A stretch of 64,000 bases of DNA from contig JADLCY010000001.1 in NCBI GenBank assembly GCA_020846935.1, forward strand, positions 310,001-374,000, written 5' to 3'. Source of the DNA: Gemmatimonadaceae bacterium (GTDB lineage: Bacteria; Gemmatimonadota; Gemmatimonadetes; Gemmatimonadales; Gemmatimonadaceae). The notes below the pieces were generated by a model. The model had not been told where the DNA came from. It did no database searches and was given only the letters and a program-made list of their open reading frames with translations. The translations under genes and the position numbers were made by a program. Shown here one piece after another: positions 44,176 through 51,873 of the stretch; positions within the stretch are counted from its first letter, which is position 1; each line of letters opens with the position of its first letter.

Positions 44176-44775
44176 ATGACCGTTCCCTCCCGCGACGCCG
44201 CACACGCCCTGATGTGCGAGTTCACTGCCAGCGAGTCGCTGCGCAAGCACATGTACGCGGTCGAAGCCGCCATGCGCGCCTACGCCCGACAGTTCGGCGA
44301 AGACGAGGAACGTTGGGGACTGGCCGGCCTGATGCACGATTTCGACTACGAGCGCTGGCCAAACGCGGGCCACGAGCCGGATCGCGAGCACCCCGCCGAG
44401 GGCGTGCGTCATCTGCGGGCACTTGGGTATCCGGACGACGTGCTGCAAGCGATTCTTGGGCATGCCAACTACTCGGGCGTGCCCCGGTCGAGTCGCATGG
44501 CGAAGGCGCTCTTCGCGGTGGACGAACTGACCGGCCTGGTGACGGCGACGGCGCTGGTCCGCCCGAGTCGAAGCGTCCACGAGGTGGATGCGCGGAGCGT
44601 CCGAAAGAAAATGAAGGACAAGGCGTTCGCGCGGGGCGTCAGTCGTGACGATGTCATTAACGGCGCCGCGGACCTGGGCGTCGAACTGGACACGCACATT
44701 GCGTTCGTCATCGGTGCCATGCAGGCCGATGCCGAACGCCTTGGCTTGCAAGGAACTCCGACAGCCCCCGCATGA
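44176..44775 (+). CDS. HD-domain phosphohydrolase-like protein
   Basis: 199 residues from ATG 44176. HD-domain ligands are placed as expected: LRKHMYAVEAAM (first His), GLMHDFDYE (HD pair), then LGHANYSGVPR and AVDELTGLVTATAL. Close relatives are predicted nucleotide/phosphate hydrolases without proven substrates. A TTG start at 44113 would add 21 residues that are Pro/Ala-rich and unlike the family, so the ATG is preferred. Confidence 0.85.
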   Translation: MTVPSRDAAHALMCEFTASESLRKHMYAVEAAMRAYARQFGEDEERWGLAGLMHDFDYERWPNAGHEPDREHPAEGVRHLRALGYPDDVLQAILGHANYSGVPRSSRMAKALFAVDELTGLVTATALVRPSRSVHEVDARSVRKKMKDKAFARGVSRDDVINGAADLGVELDTHIAFVIGAMQADAERLGLQGTPTAPA

Positions 44776-44840
44776 GGCCTGGGTTGCCCAACACAACGCA
44801 CGGCGGGTGCGTTCTAGAGGTGACGTTACGCTGAGCCCCT

Positions 44841-45455
44841 GTGACGACTTCCATCGCGCCGATTCTCGTACGACCGCTCGCGCCTCCCGCGCGCCAGTGG
44901 CCGATGCGTGACGCGCAGGAGCGGCTGCAGGAGCAGGCAGTCATCGTCGCCGCGCAGCGCGGTGACACCGAGGCGTTCGCGACGCTCGTGCGAACGCACC
45001 AGCGTCGGGCGTACGCGGTGGCGCGGTCGATCGTGCTCACGCACGAAGATGCGGAGGACGCGGTGCAGGAGGGCTTCCTCCATGCCTTTCGCGCGCTGGA
45101 TCGGTTCCTGCCTGATCAGGCGTTCGGGGCGTGGTTGCATCGGATCGTAGCCAACGCGGCGCTCGACATCACGCGGCGCAAAAAGGTGCGCGATGCCGAA
45201 CCGCTTGCCGACACGATCGCGTCGCCATTCCGGGACCCGGCTGAGTCGGATGAGTTGCGTCGTCGGCTGCAGGACGCGCTGGCGGAGTTGGGCGAGCGGC
45301 AACGCTCGGTGATCGTGCTGCACGATGTCGAAGGCTTCAAACATTCGGAAATCGGCCGTATGCTCGGGATTCCCGAGGGCACGGCCCGGTCGGACTTGCA
45401 CCATGCCCGCGCGCGCCTGCGACAGGCCCTGAGCGGGATACGGAGTCACCTATGA
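44841..45455 (+). CDS. ECF-family RNA polymerase sigma factor
   Basis: 204 residues. Region 2 (~35-105) has VRTHQRRAYAVARSIVLTHEDAEDAVQEGF and FGAWLHRIVANAALD. Region 4 (~140-200) has ERQRSVIVLHDVEGFKHSEIGRMLGIPEGT, the helix-turn-helix that reads the -35 element. The GTG start leaves a ~25-residue non-conserved front. It overlaps the next gene by four bases (ATGA), the standard sigma/anti-sigma arrangement, and heads a six-gene run ending in efflux genes, which it probably controls. Confidence 0.93.
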   Translation: MTTSIAPILVRPLAPPARQWPMRDAQERLQEQAVIVAAQRGDTEAFATLVRTHQRRAYAVARSIVLTHEDAEDAVQEGFLHAFRALDRFLPDQAFGAWLHRIVANAALDITRRKKVRDAEPLADTIASPFRDPAESDELRRRLQDALAELGERQRSVIVLHDVEGFKHSEIGRMLGIPEGTARSDLHHARARLRQALSGIRSHL

Positions 45456-45826
45456 AGATCATCCAGGGTTCAGCCCACGAATGGAGCGACGAGGAGCTGC
45501 AGCGTACGCTGCAATCGCATCTCGCGCCCCCCACCGACACCGACTACTGGTCCTCGCTCGAGGAGCGCATCATGGGGCGGGTGCGTCAGGAGGCGGCACG
45601 CGAATGGTGGTCGCACTTCCCGGGCTGGGTTCGTCTGGGAGTGGCGGCGGCGGCCGCGGCCATCCTGGTGGCCGGTGTTGCCTCATGGCAAACGCGCGTC
45701 GCGCAGGAACGCATGGCCTACCGCGAGCTGTTCGACGCGTCGACCGATGTGCCGGTACTGTCCGAGCGCGATGTCCCCGTGCATCGTGAGCGCGAGCAGA
45801 CGCTGCGATACCTGCTCACTCACTGA
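45452..45826 (+). CDS. probable anti-sigma factor (membrane)
   Basis: 124 residues. A cytosolic N-terminal part (~1-65) with EEIMGRVRQEAAREWW-like helices is followed by a membrane helix (~68-88, VAAAAAAILVAGVASW) and a short periplasmic tail. No zinc-finger motif is present. The four-base overlap with the ECF sigma gene and the topology support an anti-sigma role; this is inference from position. Confidence 0.65.
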   Translation: MKIIQGSAHEWSDEELQRTLQSHLAPPTDTDYWSSLEERIMGRVRQEAAREWWSHFPGWVRLGVAAAAAAILVAGVASWQTRVAQERMAYRELFDASTDVPVLSERDVPVHREREQTLRYLLTH

Positions 45827-45835
45827 GGGATTCCC

Positions 45836-46213
45836 GTGCGCCAATCCAAGAACGTGGCGATGGCCTTCCTGCTCGGCACCTTCCTCACCGGAGGCGTGCT
45901 GGGGTTCAGCGCCAATCGCTACATGAAGCGCGACCTGATCTGCACGCCGCGCGGAGCGAATCCCCTGGCGGAAACCATGGCCGAGCGTCTCGGCCTCGAC
46001 GAGGCGCAGAAGGCGAGCATCAACACGATCATCGACAACCGGTCGGCGCAGTACAAGAAGGCGATGGAGCCCATCCGGCTGCAGATGGACTCCATTCGCA
46101 TGAACGCGCGCGAGCAGATGCGTCGCGTCCTCACGCAGGAGCAGAAGCAGGAGTTCGAGCTCTGGCTGCGTGACCTGGCCGACACCACACGCAAGGGTTC
46201 AAACTCGGAATGA
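45836..46213 (+). CDS. Spy/CpxP-like periplasmic protein
   Basis: 125 residues. An N-terminal signal anchor (AMAFLLGTFLTGGVLGFSA) leads to an all-helical periplasmic part with LGLDEAQKASINTIIDN and VLTQEQKQEFELW, the LTxxQ-type repeat of the Spy/CpxP/heavy-metal-resistance family. Such proteins act as envelope chaperones or stress-sensor regulators. GTG start, nine bases after the anti-sigma gene; its stop overlaps the TolC start. It suggests the operon answers envelope or metal stress. Confidence 0.7.
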   Translation: MRQSKNVAMAFLLGTFLTGGVLGFSANRYMKRDLICTPRGANPLAETMAERLGLDEAQKASINTIIDNRSAQYKKAMEPIRLQMDSIRMNAREQMRRVLTQEQKQEFELWLRDLADTTRKGSNSE

Positions 46214-47511
46214 AACGTTTCGTCATTGCGCTGCTGATCCCGATGGCACTTCATGGTCAGGGCGTCGCCGGTGGCGACGCCCGACCTCTTTCACTGGAAG
46301 ACGCCATTCGACTCGCGCATCAGAACTCCCCGCTCGCCATCGCCGCGCGCGGCCAGCTGCGGACAACCGACGCGGCGGTGCGCACGGCCTTCAGTCAGTT
46401 CCTCCCCACCCTGAGCCTCTCGGCGGGCGCGAGCCGGTCGGCCGGCGAGGCGCTGGGACCCAATGGAAAGCTGGTACAGATCTCGAGTCCCTGGAACTTC
46501 AACCGCGGCCTGAGCAGCAACCTTGAGCTGTTCGATGGCTTCCGCCGGCAGAACACCCTGCGCAGCGCCAGGGCGCAGCAGACCGCCGCCGAGTCCAACG
46601 AGCGACTGCAGCGCTACCGGGTCGCGCTCGAGGTCAAGCAGCAGTACTTCAACGTGCAGGCATCACGGGAGTCGCGCGGCGCGGCACTCGCGCAGCTGGC
46701 CCAGGCCGAGGAACAGCTCAAGGCCGCCAGCGCGCGCGTCACCGCCGGCGCGGCGACGAAGTCCGATTCGTTGCGCTCGGTGATCGCCGTCGGCAACGCA
46801 CGGCTCGCCGTGCTCACCGCCGAGAACAGCATTCGCCTCGCCAACGCCACCCTCACACGACTGGTGGCCTCGCCCTACACCGTGACAGCCGCCGGCAGCG
46901 ACTCCGACGCCGTCGCCGTCGTGGCCCTCGACAGCGTCGAGGTCGTGAAATGGCTCGAGGACGCGCCGTCCATCAGCCAGGCGCGCTCCGACCTGGCGGC
47001 CTCCGTGGCGGCGGCGAAGTCCTCGCGGGCCTCCTACTGGCCAACGTTCAGCGTCGGCGCCAGTCTGAGCGGCAACCGCTCCGACCAGGCCTTTGCACCG
47101 AGCGGCGGGGCATACAGCAGCAACAAGTCGCTCCGTCTCAACTTCAGCTATCCGCTGTTCAACGGGCTGCAGCGCGAGGAGAACGTGGCGCGGACGGCCG
47201 TGGCCGAAGACAACGCCCGCGCTCAGCTCCGCGAGGCGCGCATGGTCGCCGATCAGCAGCTCACGCAGTTGCTGGGCTCGTTGCGACTCGCCGAGGTCCG
47301 CCTGGCCATCCAGGAGGCATCGGTGGTGGCCGGCGAAGAAGACCTCCGCGTGCAGAACCAGCGGTACACGTTAGGCGCCTCGACGCTGCTCGACCTCCTC
47401 ACCTCGCAGAGCACGCTCAACCAGGCACGCTACGGCCGCATCCAGGCCCGATACGACGCCCGCGTCGCCAAGGCGCAGATCGAGGCCCTCGTCGGCCGCG
47501 ACATCCCCTGA
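46210..47511 (+). CDS. TolC-family outer-membrane efflux protein
   Basis: 433 residues with a signal peptide (FVIALLIPMALHGQGVAG) and the start motif LSLEDAIRLAHQNSPL typical of the family. Two efflux repeats contain long helices, and the second ends with YTLGASTLLDLLTSQSTLNQARY. Outer-membrane duct for the adaptor and permease that follow. It overlaps the Spy-like gene by four bases (ATGA). Confidence 0.9.
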   Translation: MKRFVIALLIPMALHGQGVAGGDARPLSLEDAIRLAHQNSPLAIAARGQLRTTDAAVRTAFSQFLPTLSLSAGASRSAGEALGPNGKLVQISSPWNFNRGLSSNLELFDGFRRQNTLRSARAQQTAAESNERLQRYRVALEVKQQYFNVQASRESRGAALAQLAQAEEQLKAASARVTAGAATKSDSLRSVIAVGNARLAVLTAENSIRLANATLTRLVASPYTVTAAGSDSDAVAVVALDSVEVVKWLEDAPSISQARSDLAASVAAAKSSRASYWPTFSVGASLSGNRSDQAFAPSGGAYSSNKSLRLNFSYPLFNGLQREENVARTAVAEDNARAQLREARMVADQQLTQLLGSLRLAEVRLAIQEASVVAGEEDLRVQNQRYTLGASTLLDLLTSQSTLNQARYGRIQARYDARVAKAQIEALVGRDIP

Positions 47512-47519
47512 GCCTTCCC

Positions 47520-49277
47520 ATGTCCATCCTCAAGGTCCCCGTGAACCGTACGCTACTCCTCGCGCTCGCCATCGGCAGCGCGGTCGCCGCCTGCAAGAAG
47601 GAGGAAGTGCAGGTCGTGACCATCCGCACCGCCCCCGTGGAGCGGCGCACCATCGTCCTCGACGCCACGGCGTCGGGCGCGGTGGAGCCTATCAACGTCG
47701 TCGAGGTCAAGTCGAAATCGTCGGGCCAGATCGTGCAGATGACCGTCGAGACCGGGAGCATGGTCAATCGCGGTGATCTGCTCGTGCAGCTCGAGACACG
47801 CGACGTGCAGAACCAGTTCGACCAGGCCAAGGCGGACCTCAATGCCGCCGAAGCGCGGCTCCAGGTCTCCGAAGCGCAAAAGAAGCGCGCCGACGATCTA
47901 TTTTCCCAGCGCATCACCACGGCGCAGGAGCACGAAACGGCGCAGCTCGACTTTGCCAATGCGCAGGCGGCGGTCATTCGCGCCCGCACGTCGCTCGACC
48001 TCGCCCAACAGCGGCTCGACGACGCCACGGTGCGCGCCCCAAACAGCGGCACCATCATCGAAAAGACCGTGTCGCTCGGTCAGGTCATCACCTCGGCCAC
48101 GAGTGGCGTCGGCGGCGGCACCACCCTGCTCAAGATGGCGGACCTCACCAAGGTGCGCATGCGCGCGTTGTTCAACGAGACCGACATCGGCAGCGTGTCG
48201 CCGCGCCAGCAGGCAACGGTCACCGTGGACGCGTATCCGGATCGCCCGTTCCACGGCGTGGTGGAGAAGATCGAGCCCCAGGCGGTGATCCAGCAGAGCG
48301 TCACGATGTTCCCGGTGCTCATCAACCTCGAGAATCGCGAAGGGCTGCTCCGCCCCGGTATGAACGGCGAGGCCTCCGTGCTCGTCGATCGGCGCGAGAA
48401 CGTCCTCTCTGTTCCCAACGACGCGATCCGCACCTCGCGCGAGGCGCCCATGCTCGCCGGCGCACTCGGGCTCACGGCGGATTCGGTCGAAGCATCGATC
48501 CAGGCGCAGATGGCGCAGTTTGGCGGCATGCGGCAGGGACAGCGAAACCAGGAGGCCGGGTTGCCGTCGATGGGCGGGCCACCCCGGGGCATGCGGATGG
48601 GACACGGAGACGTGGCACTCGACCAGCAGGGTGAACGCCGTCAGGCCGCGCCGGTAAGCGAAGCCGAGTGCGCAAAGGTTCGTGAGGCCATGGCAAAGAA
48701 GCCTGATGTTGCAAAGAAGCTGGCCGACCTGAGGCAGAAGATGATGGCCGGTGAGATCGACTTTGCGGCGATGCGCGATCAGTCGCAGGCTCTGTATCGC
48801 GAAGCCGGCGTGGACCCGATGGCGGCTCGCGGCTGCATGGGTGGCACACGTCAGGGCGGCACGCCGGCAAACGGCGCCGGCGCCGCCGCGGGGAACGGAG
48901 GCGCACCTCAGAGTGGTCGTGCCGACTCCGCGCGCGGAACGGGCACCTCCGGCACTCGCGGCGACCGTTCGGCGACGCCGGAGCGCGCCGGCGAGACATC
49001 GCAGCGGGGGCGTTCGCGCACCGCCGTCGTGTTCATCGCCGTAAACGGCGTGTATTCGCCCAAGGTGGTCCAGCTTGGCATCGCGAACTTCGACTACACC
49101 GAAGTGCTGACCGGACTCAAGGACGGCGACCAGGTCGCGCTGTTGGCCACCGCCGCGCTTCAGGTGGCGCGTGACTCCAGCAACGCCCGGTTCCGCCAGA
49201 TGACCGGCGGTGGAGCGATGCCTGGCATGCAGCGTCAGCAGGGTGGCGGAACGGCCGCTCCCCCGCCGCGCCCGTAA
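47520..49277 (+). CDS. MacA-like periplasmic adaptor with large insert
   Basis: 585 residues, far longer than the ~370-400 typical of MacA. LLLALAIGSAVAAC is a lipoprotein signal. Residues ~30-310 follow the MacA order: lipoyl half (VEVKSKSSGQIVQMTVETG), alpha-hairpin (~85-150), second half (VRAPNSGTIIEKTVSLGQVI), beta-barrel. An insert (~315-498) rich in Gly, Met, Gln and Arg, with two Cys and a helical middle, precedes the membrane-proximal end (AVNGVYSPKVVQLGI). ATG 47520 lies eight bases after the TolC stop. The insert has no counterpart in the other adaptor of this window. Confidence 0.88.
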   Translation: MSILKVPVNRTLLLALAIGSAVAACKKEEVQVVTIRTAPVERRTIVLDATASGAVEPINVVEVKSKSSGQIVQMTVETGSMVNRGDLLVQLETRDVQNQFDQAKADLNAAEARLQVSEAQKKRADDLFSQRITTAQEHETAQLDFANAQAAVIRARTSLDLAQQRLDDATVRAPNSGTIIEKTVSLGQVITSATSGVGGGTTLLKMADLTKVRMRALFNETDIGSVSPRQQATVTVDAYPDRPFHGVVEKIEPQAVIQQSVTMFPVLINLENREGLLRPGMNGEASVLVDRRENVLSVPNDAIRTSREAPMLAGALGLTADSVEASIQAQMAQFGGMRQGQRNQEAGLPSMGGPPRGMRMGHGDVALDQQGERRQAAPVSEAECAKVREAMAKKPDVAKKLADLRQKMMAGEIDFAAMRDQSQALYREAGVDPMAARGCMGGTRQGGTPANGAGAAAGNGGAPQSGRADSARGTGTSGTRGDRSATPERAGETSQRGRSRTAVVFIAVNGVYSPKVVQLGIANFDYTEVLTGLKDGDQVALLATAALQVARDSSNARFRQMTGGGAMPGMQRQQGGGTAAPPPRP

Positions 49278-49289
49278 CCGGAGCATTCC

Positions 49290-50513
49290 ATGGTCTTCGG
49301 CGAAATCTTCGTCGTGGCACTCGGCGCCTTGCGCGCCAACAAGCTGCGGTCCCTGCTCACCATGCTCGGCATCGTGATCGGTGTGGCGGCGGTCATCGCG
49401 ATGATCGCCCTCGGCCGGGGAGCTCAGATCGCGGTGAAGGAGCGCATCGCCGCGTTAGGCACCACGCTCCTCACCGTGACGCCCGGCCAGCAGCGCCAGT
49501 CCGGTGGCGTCTTCTCCTTCAGCGACCGCGCCCGCATGACCATGAAGGACGCCGTCGCGCTGGAAGCGAATGCCAGCGCGATCGGTGAGGTGCAGCCGGA
49601 GATGACCAGCCAGCTGCAGATCCAGTACCTGAACAAGAACACCGGCACCAGCGTGACCGGCACCACGGCGAACTACCTCGCGGTGCGCAACTACAAGCTC
49701 GCAGCCGGTCGCTTCTTCACGACCGCCGAGGATGCGCAGAAAGCCCGCGTGGCCGTCATCGGTCCGGAGGTGATCAAGAACCTCGGACTGACGAGCCCCT
49801 ACGCGATCCTCGACGAACCGATCCGCGTGCGCGGAATCCAGTTCACCGTCGTCGGGGTGCTCGAATCGAAGGGGCAGGCCTCGCCGTTCATGAACCCGGA
49901 CGACCAGCTGCTCATTCCGCTGCAGACCGCGCGCTACCGCGTGCTCGGCACCGAGCGCGTACGGTCCATCTCGATCCTTGCACCGAGCGAAGACAAGATC
50001 GCGGAGTCCATGGCGGAGATCCAGCGCGTGCTGCGGCGCGAGCACCGCATCCGCCAGGGGCGACCCGACGACTTCACGATCCGCAACCAGTCCGACTTTC
50101 TCTCCACGTTCGCCGAGACGACGCAGGTGTTCACGTACCTGCTGTCGGGCATTGCTGCCGTGTCGCTGCTGGTCGGCGGCATTGGCATCATGAACATCAT
50201 GCTCGTGTCCGTGACGGAGCGGACGCGCGAGATCGGTGTGCGCAAGGCGTTGGGCGCGACGCGGTGGAACATCCTGTTCCAGTTCCTGATCGAAGCGGTC
50301 GTGCTCTGTCTCCTCGGTGGCCTGATCGGCATCCTGCTCGGTGGCGGCGTGGCAACCTGGATGAGTACGACGTTCCAGTGGAACACCAGCATCTCGCCCG
50401 AGTCCATCGGCCTGGCCTTCGGCTTCTCGGCGGTGGTAGGCGTGTTGTTCGGCGTGTGGCCGGCACGCCGCGCGGCGCGGCTGGATCCGATCCTGGCGCT
50501 GAGATACGAATAG
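49290..50513 (+). CDS. MacB-like ABC transporter permease without ATPase domain
   Basis: 407 residues. The first helix with RSLLTMLGIVIGVAAVIAMIALG is followed by a periplasmic MacB domain (~50-270) and three FtsX helices with LVGGIGIMNIMLVSVTERTREIGVRKALGAT and the terminal RAARLDPILALRYE. No nucleotide-binding motifs are present, so the ATPase must be supplied by another locus. Twelve bases after the adaptor. Last gene of the sigma-factor-led operon; a strong terminator follows 140 bases later. Confidence 0.93.
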   Translation: MVFGEIFVVALGALRANKLRSLLTMLGIVIGVAAVIAMIALGRGAQIAVKERIAALGTTLLTVTPGQQRQSGGVFSFSDRARMTMKDAVALEANASAIGEVQPEMTSQLQIQYLNKNTGTSVTGTTANYLAVRNYKLAAGRFFTTAEDAQKARVAVIGPEVIKNLGLTSPYAILDEPIRVRGIQFTVVGVLESKGQASPFMNPDDQLLIPLQTARYRVLGTERVRSISILAPSEDKIAESMAEIQRVLRREHRIRQGRPDDFTIRNQSDFLSTFAETTQVFTYLLSGIAAVSLLVGGIGIMNIMLVSVTERTREIGVRKALGATRWNILFQFLIEAVVLCLLGGLIGILLGGGVATWMSTTFQWNTSISPESIGLAFGFSAVVGVLFGVWPARRAARLDPILALRYE

Positions 50514-50654
50514 CGTGGAATGGCCGATGGCCGGGTAAACGAACCAGCGGCATCGACCAGGTTGAGAGGCCAGCGCGAGAGACGGACGGGTGGGCGGCCG
50601 GACGAATAGTCGCGTGGGCTTGCGGGGTCGGATTGAACTTGGAGCAGGACTCCT

Positions 50655-50690
50655 CGAGGGGCCGCGTCAGGGCGCGGCCCCTCGGCTTTT
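50655..50690 (+). terminator. intrinsic terminator of the sigma/efflux operon
   Basis: CGAGGGGCCGCG (50655-50666) pairs perfectly over 12 bases with CGCGGCCCCTCG (50673-50684) around TCAGGG, followed by GCTTTT. It is the first strong terminator after the MacB-like permease gene and so ends the six-gene run. Confidence 0.85.
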
Positions 50691-50756
50691 CGCAGGTGTC
50701 GAACTGAGTTCGCAGCCCAGTTGACCGGTCTGTCTCAGACCCGCCCACCCCCTGCG

Positions 50757-50901
50757 TCTCCCTCTCTCGCTCTCTCTCTCTCTCGCTCTCTCTCTCTCGC
50801 GCGCGCGCGCGTTAGCCCTCTCATTCCTTCTCTTCCCTCTCTTCCACCCTTGCCTCGTCACCTTCTTCCCTCTCCCTACTCTCTCGCTCGCACTCTCGCG
50901 C
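50757..50901. repeat. long C/T-rich tract with (CG)n patch
   Basis: About 145 bases made almost entirely of C and T on the plus strand, including (CT)n runs at 50761-50798, interrupted by an alternating CG stretch (50798-50811). It ends ~70 bases before the PadR operator-like site. Low-complexity DNA with potential for non-B structure. Confidence 0.8.
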
Positions 50902-50972
50902 CGTCGCCGGTGGTCGGCGGTTCGGCTGACCTCCATCTCGCTGGTATCCCCCGCCTTGCCAACACCGACATC

Positions 50973-50994
50973 CGATATATCTTACGATCTATCG
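50973..50994. promoter_or_regulatory. PadR-type operator candidate
   Basis: CGATATATC (50973-50981), TTAC spacer, GATCTATCG (50986-50994): a nine-base inverted repeat with one mismatch, AT-rich in an otherwise GC-rich region, 18 bases before the PadR-family ATG at 51013. PadR proteins bind palindromes of this ATAT-rich kind at their own promoters, so autoregulation is likely. Confidence 0.6.
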
Positions 50995-51012
50995 CGAGCC
51001 AAGAGGCTAGGT

Positions 51013-51654
51013 ATGTGGAACCGTGATTTCTGTTATGGCCCTGGGAGGGATAGGCGGGGTCGTCGTGAGGGGATGTTTGCGGAGTTCGTGTGGGGCGGCA
51101 GGCGGCGCCGGGGCGGCTGGGGCGGACGGATGTTCGAGCAGGGTGACCTCAAGTACGTGATCCTGCAGCTTCTCGCCGAGAAGCCCCGTCATGGCTACGA
51201 GATCATCAAGGCCCTCGAGGAGAAGTCGGGGGGAGCGTACGCGCCCTCTGCCGGAGCGATCTACCCGACCCTGACCTTGCTGGAAGACATGGGTTTTGCC
51301 GTCTCCAGCCAGGAGTCGGGAGGCAAGAAGGTCTACACGATCACGGAGGCGGGACGCGCCTACCTCGATGAGAACAGGTCGACCGTCGAGGACGTGTTTG
51401 AACGCATTGGGGAGATCGGCTCTGCGTTCTTCAGCGACGGCGTGCGGGACGTGGGGCGAGCGTTTGGCCAGATGGCCAAGGCCACTTTCGGAGCATCACC
51501 AGAGCAGCTCCGAGACAGTGCGACGTCTCGGCGGGTGATCGAAGCGATTCAACGCGCCTCACGGGAAATAGATGAGATACTCCATGAGGCGCGAGCGCGC
51601 CGAGACCGGCCGGCGGGAGCTGCACCGAACGAGGGAGCTGGGGGGCCGGCTTAG
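51013..51654 (+). CDS. PadR-family transcriptional regulator
   Basis: 213 residues. A Gly/Arg/Trp-rich front (~1-38: FVWGGRRRRGGWGGRMF) precedes the PadR winged helix (~40-115): FEQGDLKYVILQLLAEKPRHGYEIIKALE, then AGAIYPTLTLLEDMGFAVSS and GKKVYTITEAGRAYL. A C-terminal helical domain (~130-200) would dimerise. ATG 51013 is preceded by AAGAGG at good spacing and by a palindromic operator candidate; an in-frame ATG at 50956 would lie upstream of that site. Targets may include the efflux genes upstream or kup downstream, but only autoregulation is suggested by sequence. Confidence 0.9.
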   Translation: MWNRDFCYGPGRDRRGRREGMFAEFVWGGRRRRGGWGGRMFEQGDLKYVILQLLAEKPRHGYEIIKALEEKSGGAYAPSAGAIYPTLTLLEDMGFAVSSQESGGKKVYTITEAGRAYLDENRSTVEDVFERIGEIGSAFFSDGVRDVGRAFGQMAKATFGASPEQLRDSATSRRVIEAIQRASREIDEILHEARARRDRPAGAAPNEGAGGPA

Positions 51655-51764
51655 CGAATCGCGCGGCGGGCCTCCGTCACCGCGGCTCAAACATGCCAGG
51701 AGGCGGGGACCGAACGCGGGACAAGCGCTGGCTGGACGCTTGGCAGGCGCCACATAGATTGACG

Positions 51765-51797
51765 AACGGGTCGCGGCTTTCGCCGTGACCCGTTTTT
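51765..51797 (+). terminator. intrinsic terminator after the PadR gene
   Basis: AACGGGTCGCGGC (51765-51777) pairs with GCCGTGACCCGTT (51782-51794), one G-T wobble, around a TTTC loop. The T-run is 51793-51797. It separates the PadR gene from kup. Confidence 0.85.
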
Positions 51798-51873
51798 CGT
51801 GGATCGCGCTGACCTGGCGCGTACCGTCGACCTTATCGTCCGACCCGGGCCAGACCGGGGAAGGCGTCGCCCA

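Larger units (their letters stand above)
50514..51012. other. 499-base intergenic region before the PadR gene
   Basis: Holds, in order, ~140 unremarkable bases, the efflux-operon terminator (50655-50690), a small hairpin GGTCTG/CAGACC (50727-50741), a pyrimidine tract with a (CG)n patch (50757-50901) and the PadR operator-like palindrome (50973-50994). A frame running through the pyrimidine tract encodes only Ser/Leu/Pro/Arg repeats and is not a gene. Confidence 0.6.

Noticed and set aside
50721-51026. Open frame through the C/T-rich tract
   Set aside because: It encodes only Ser/Leu/Pro/Arg repeats dictated by the DNA repeat and overlaps the PadR promoter and start.
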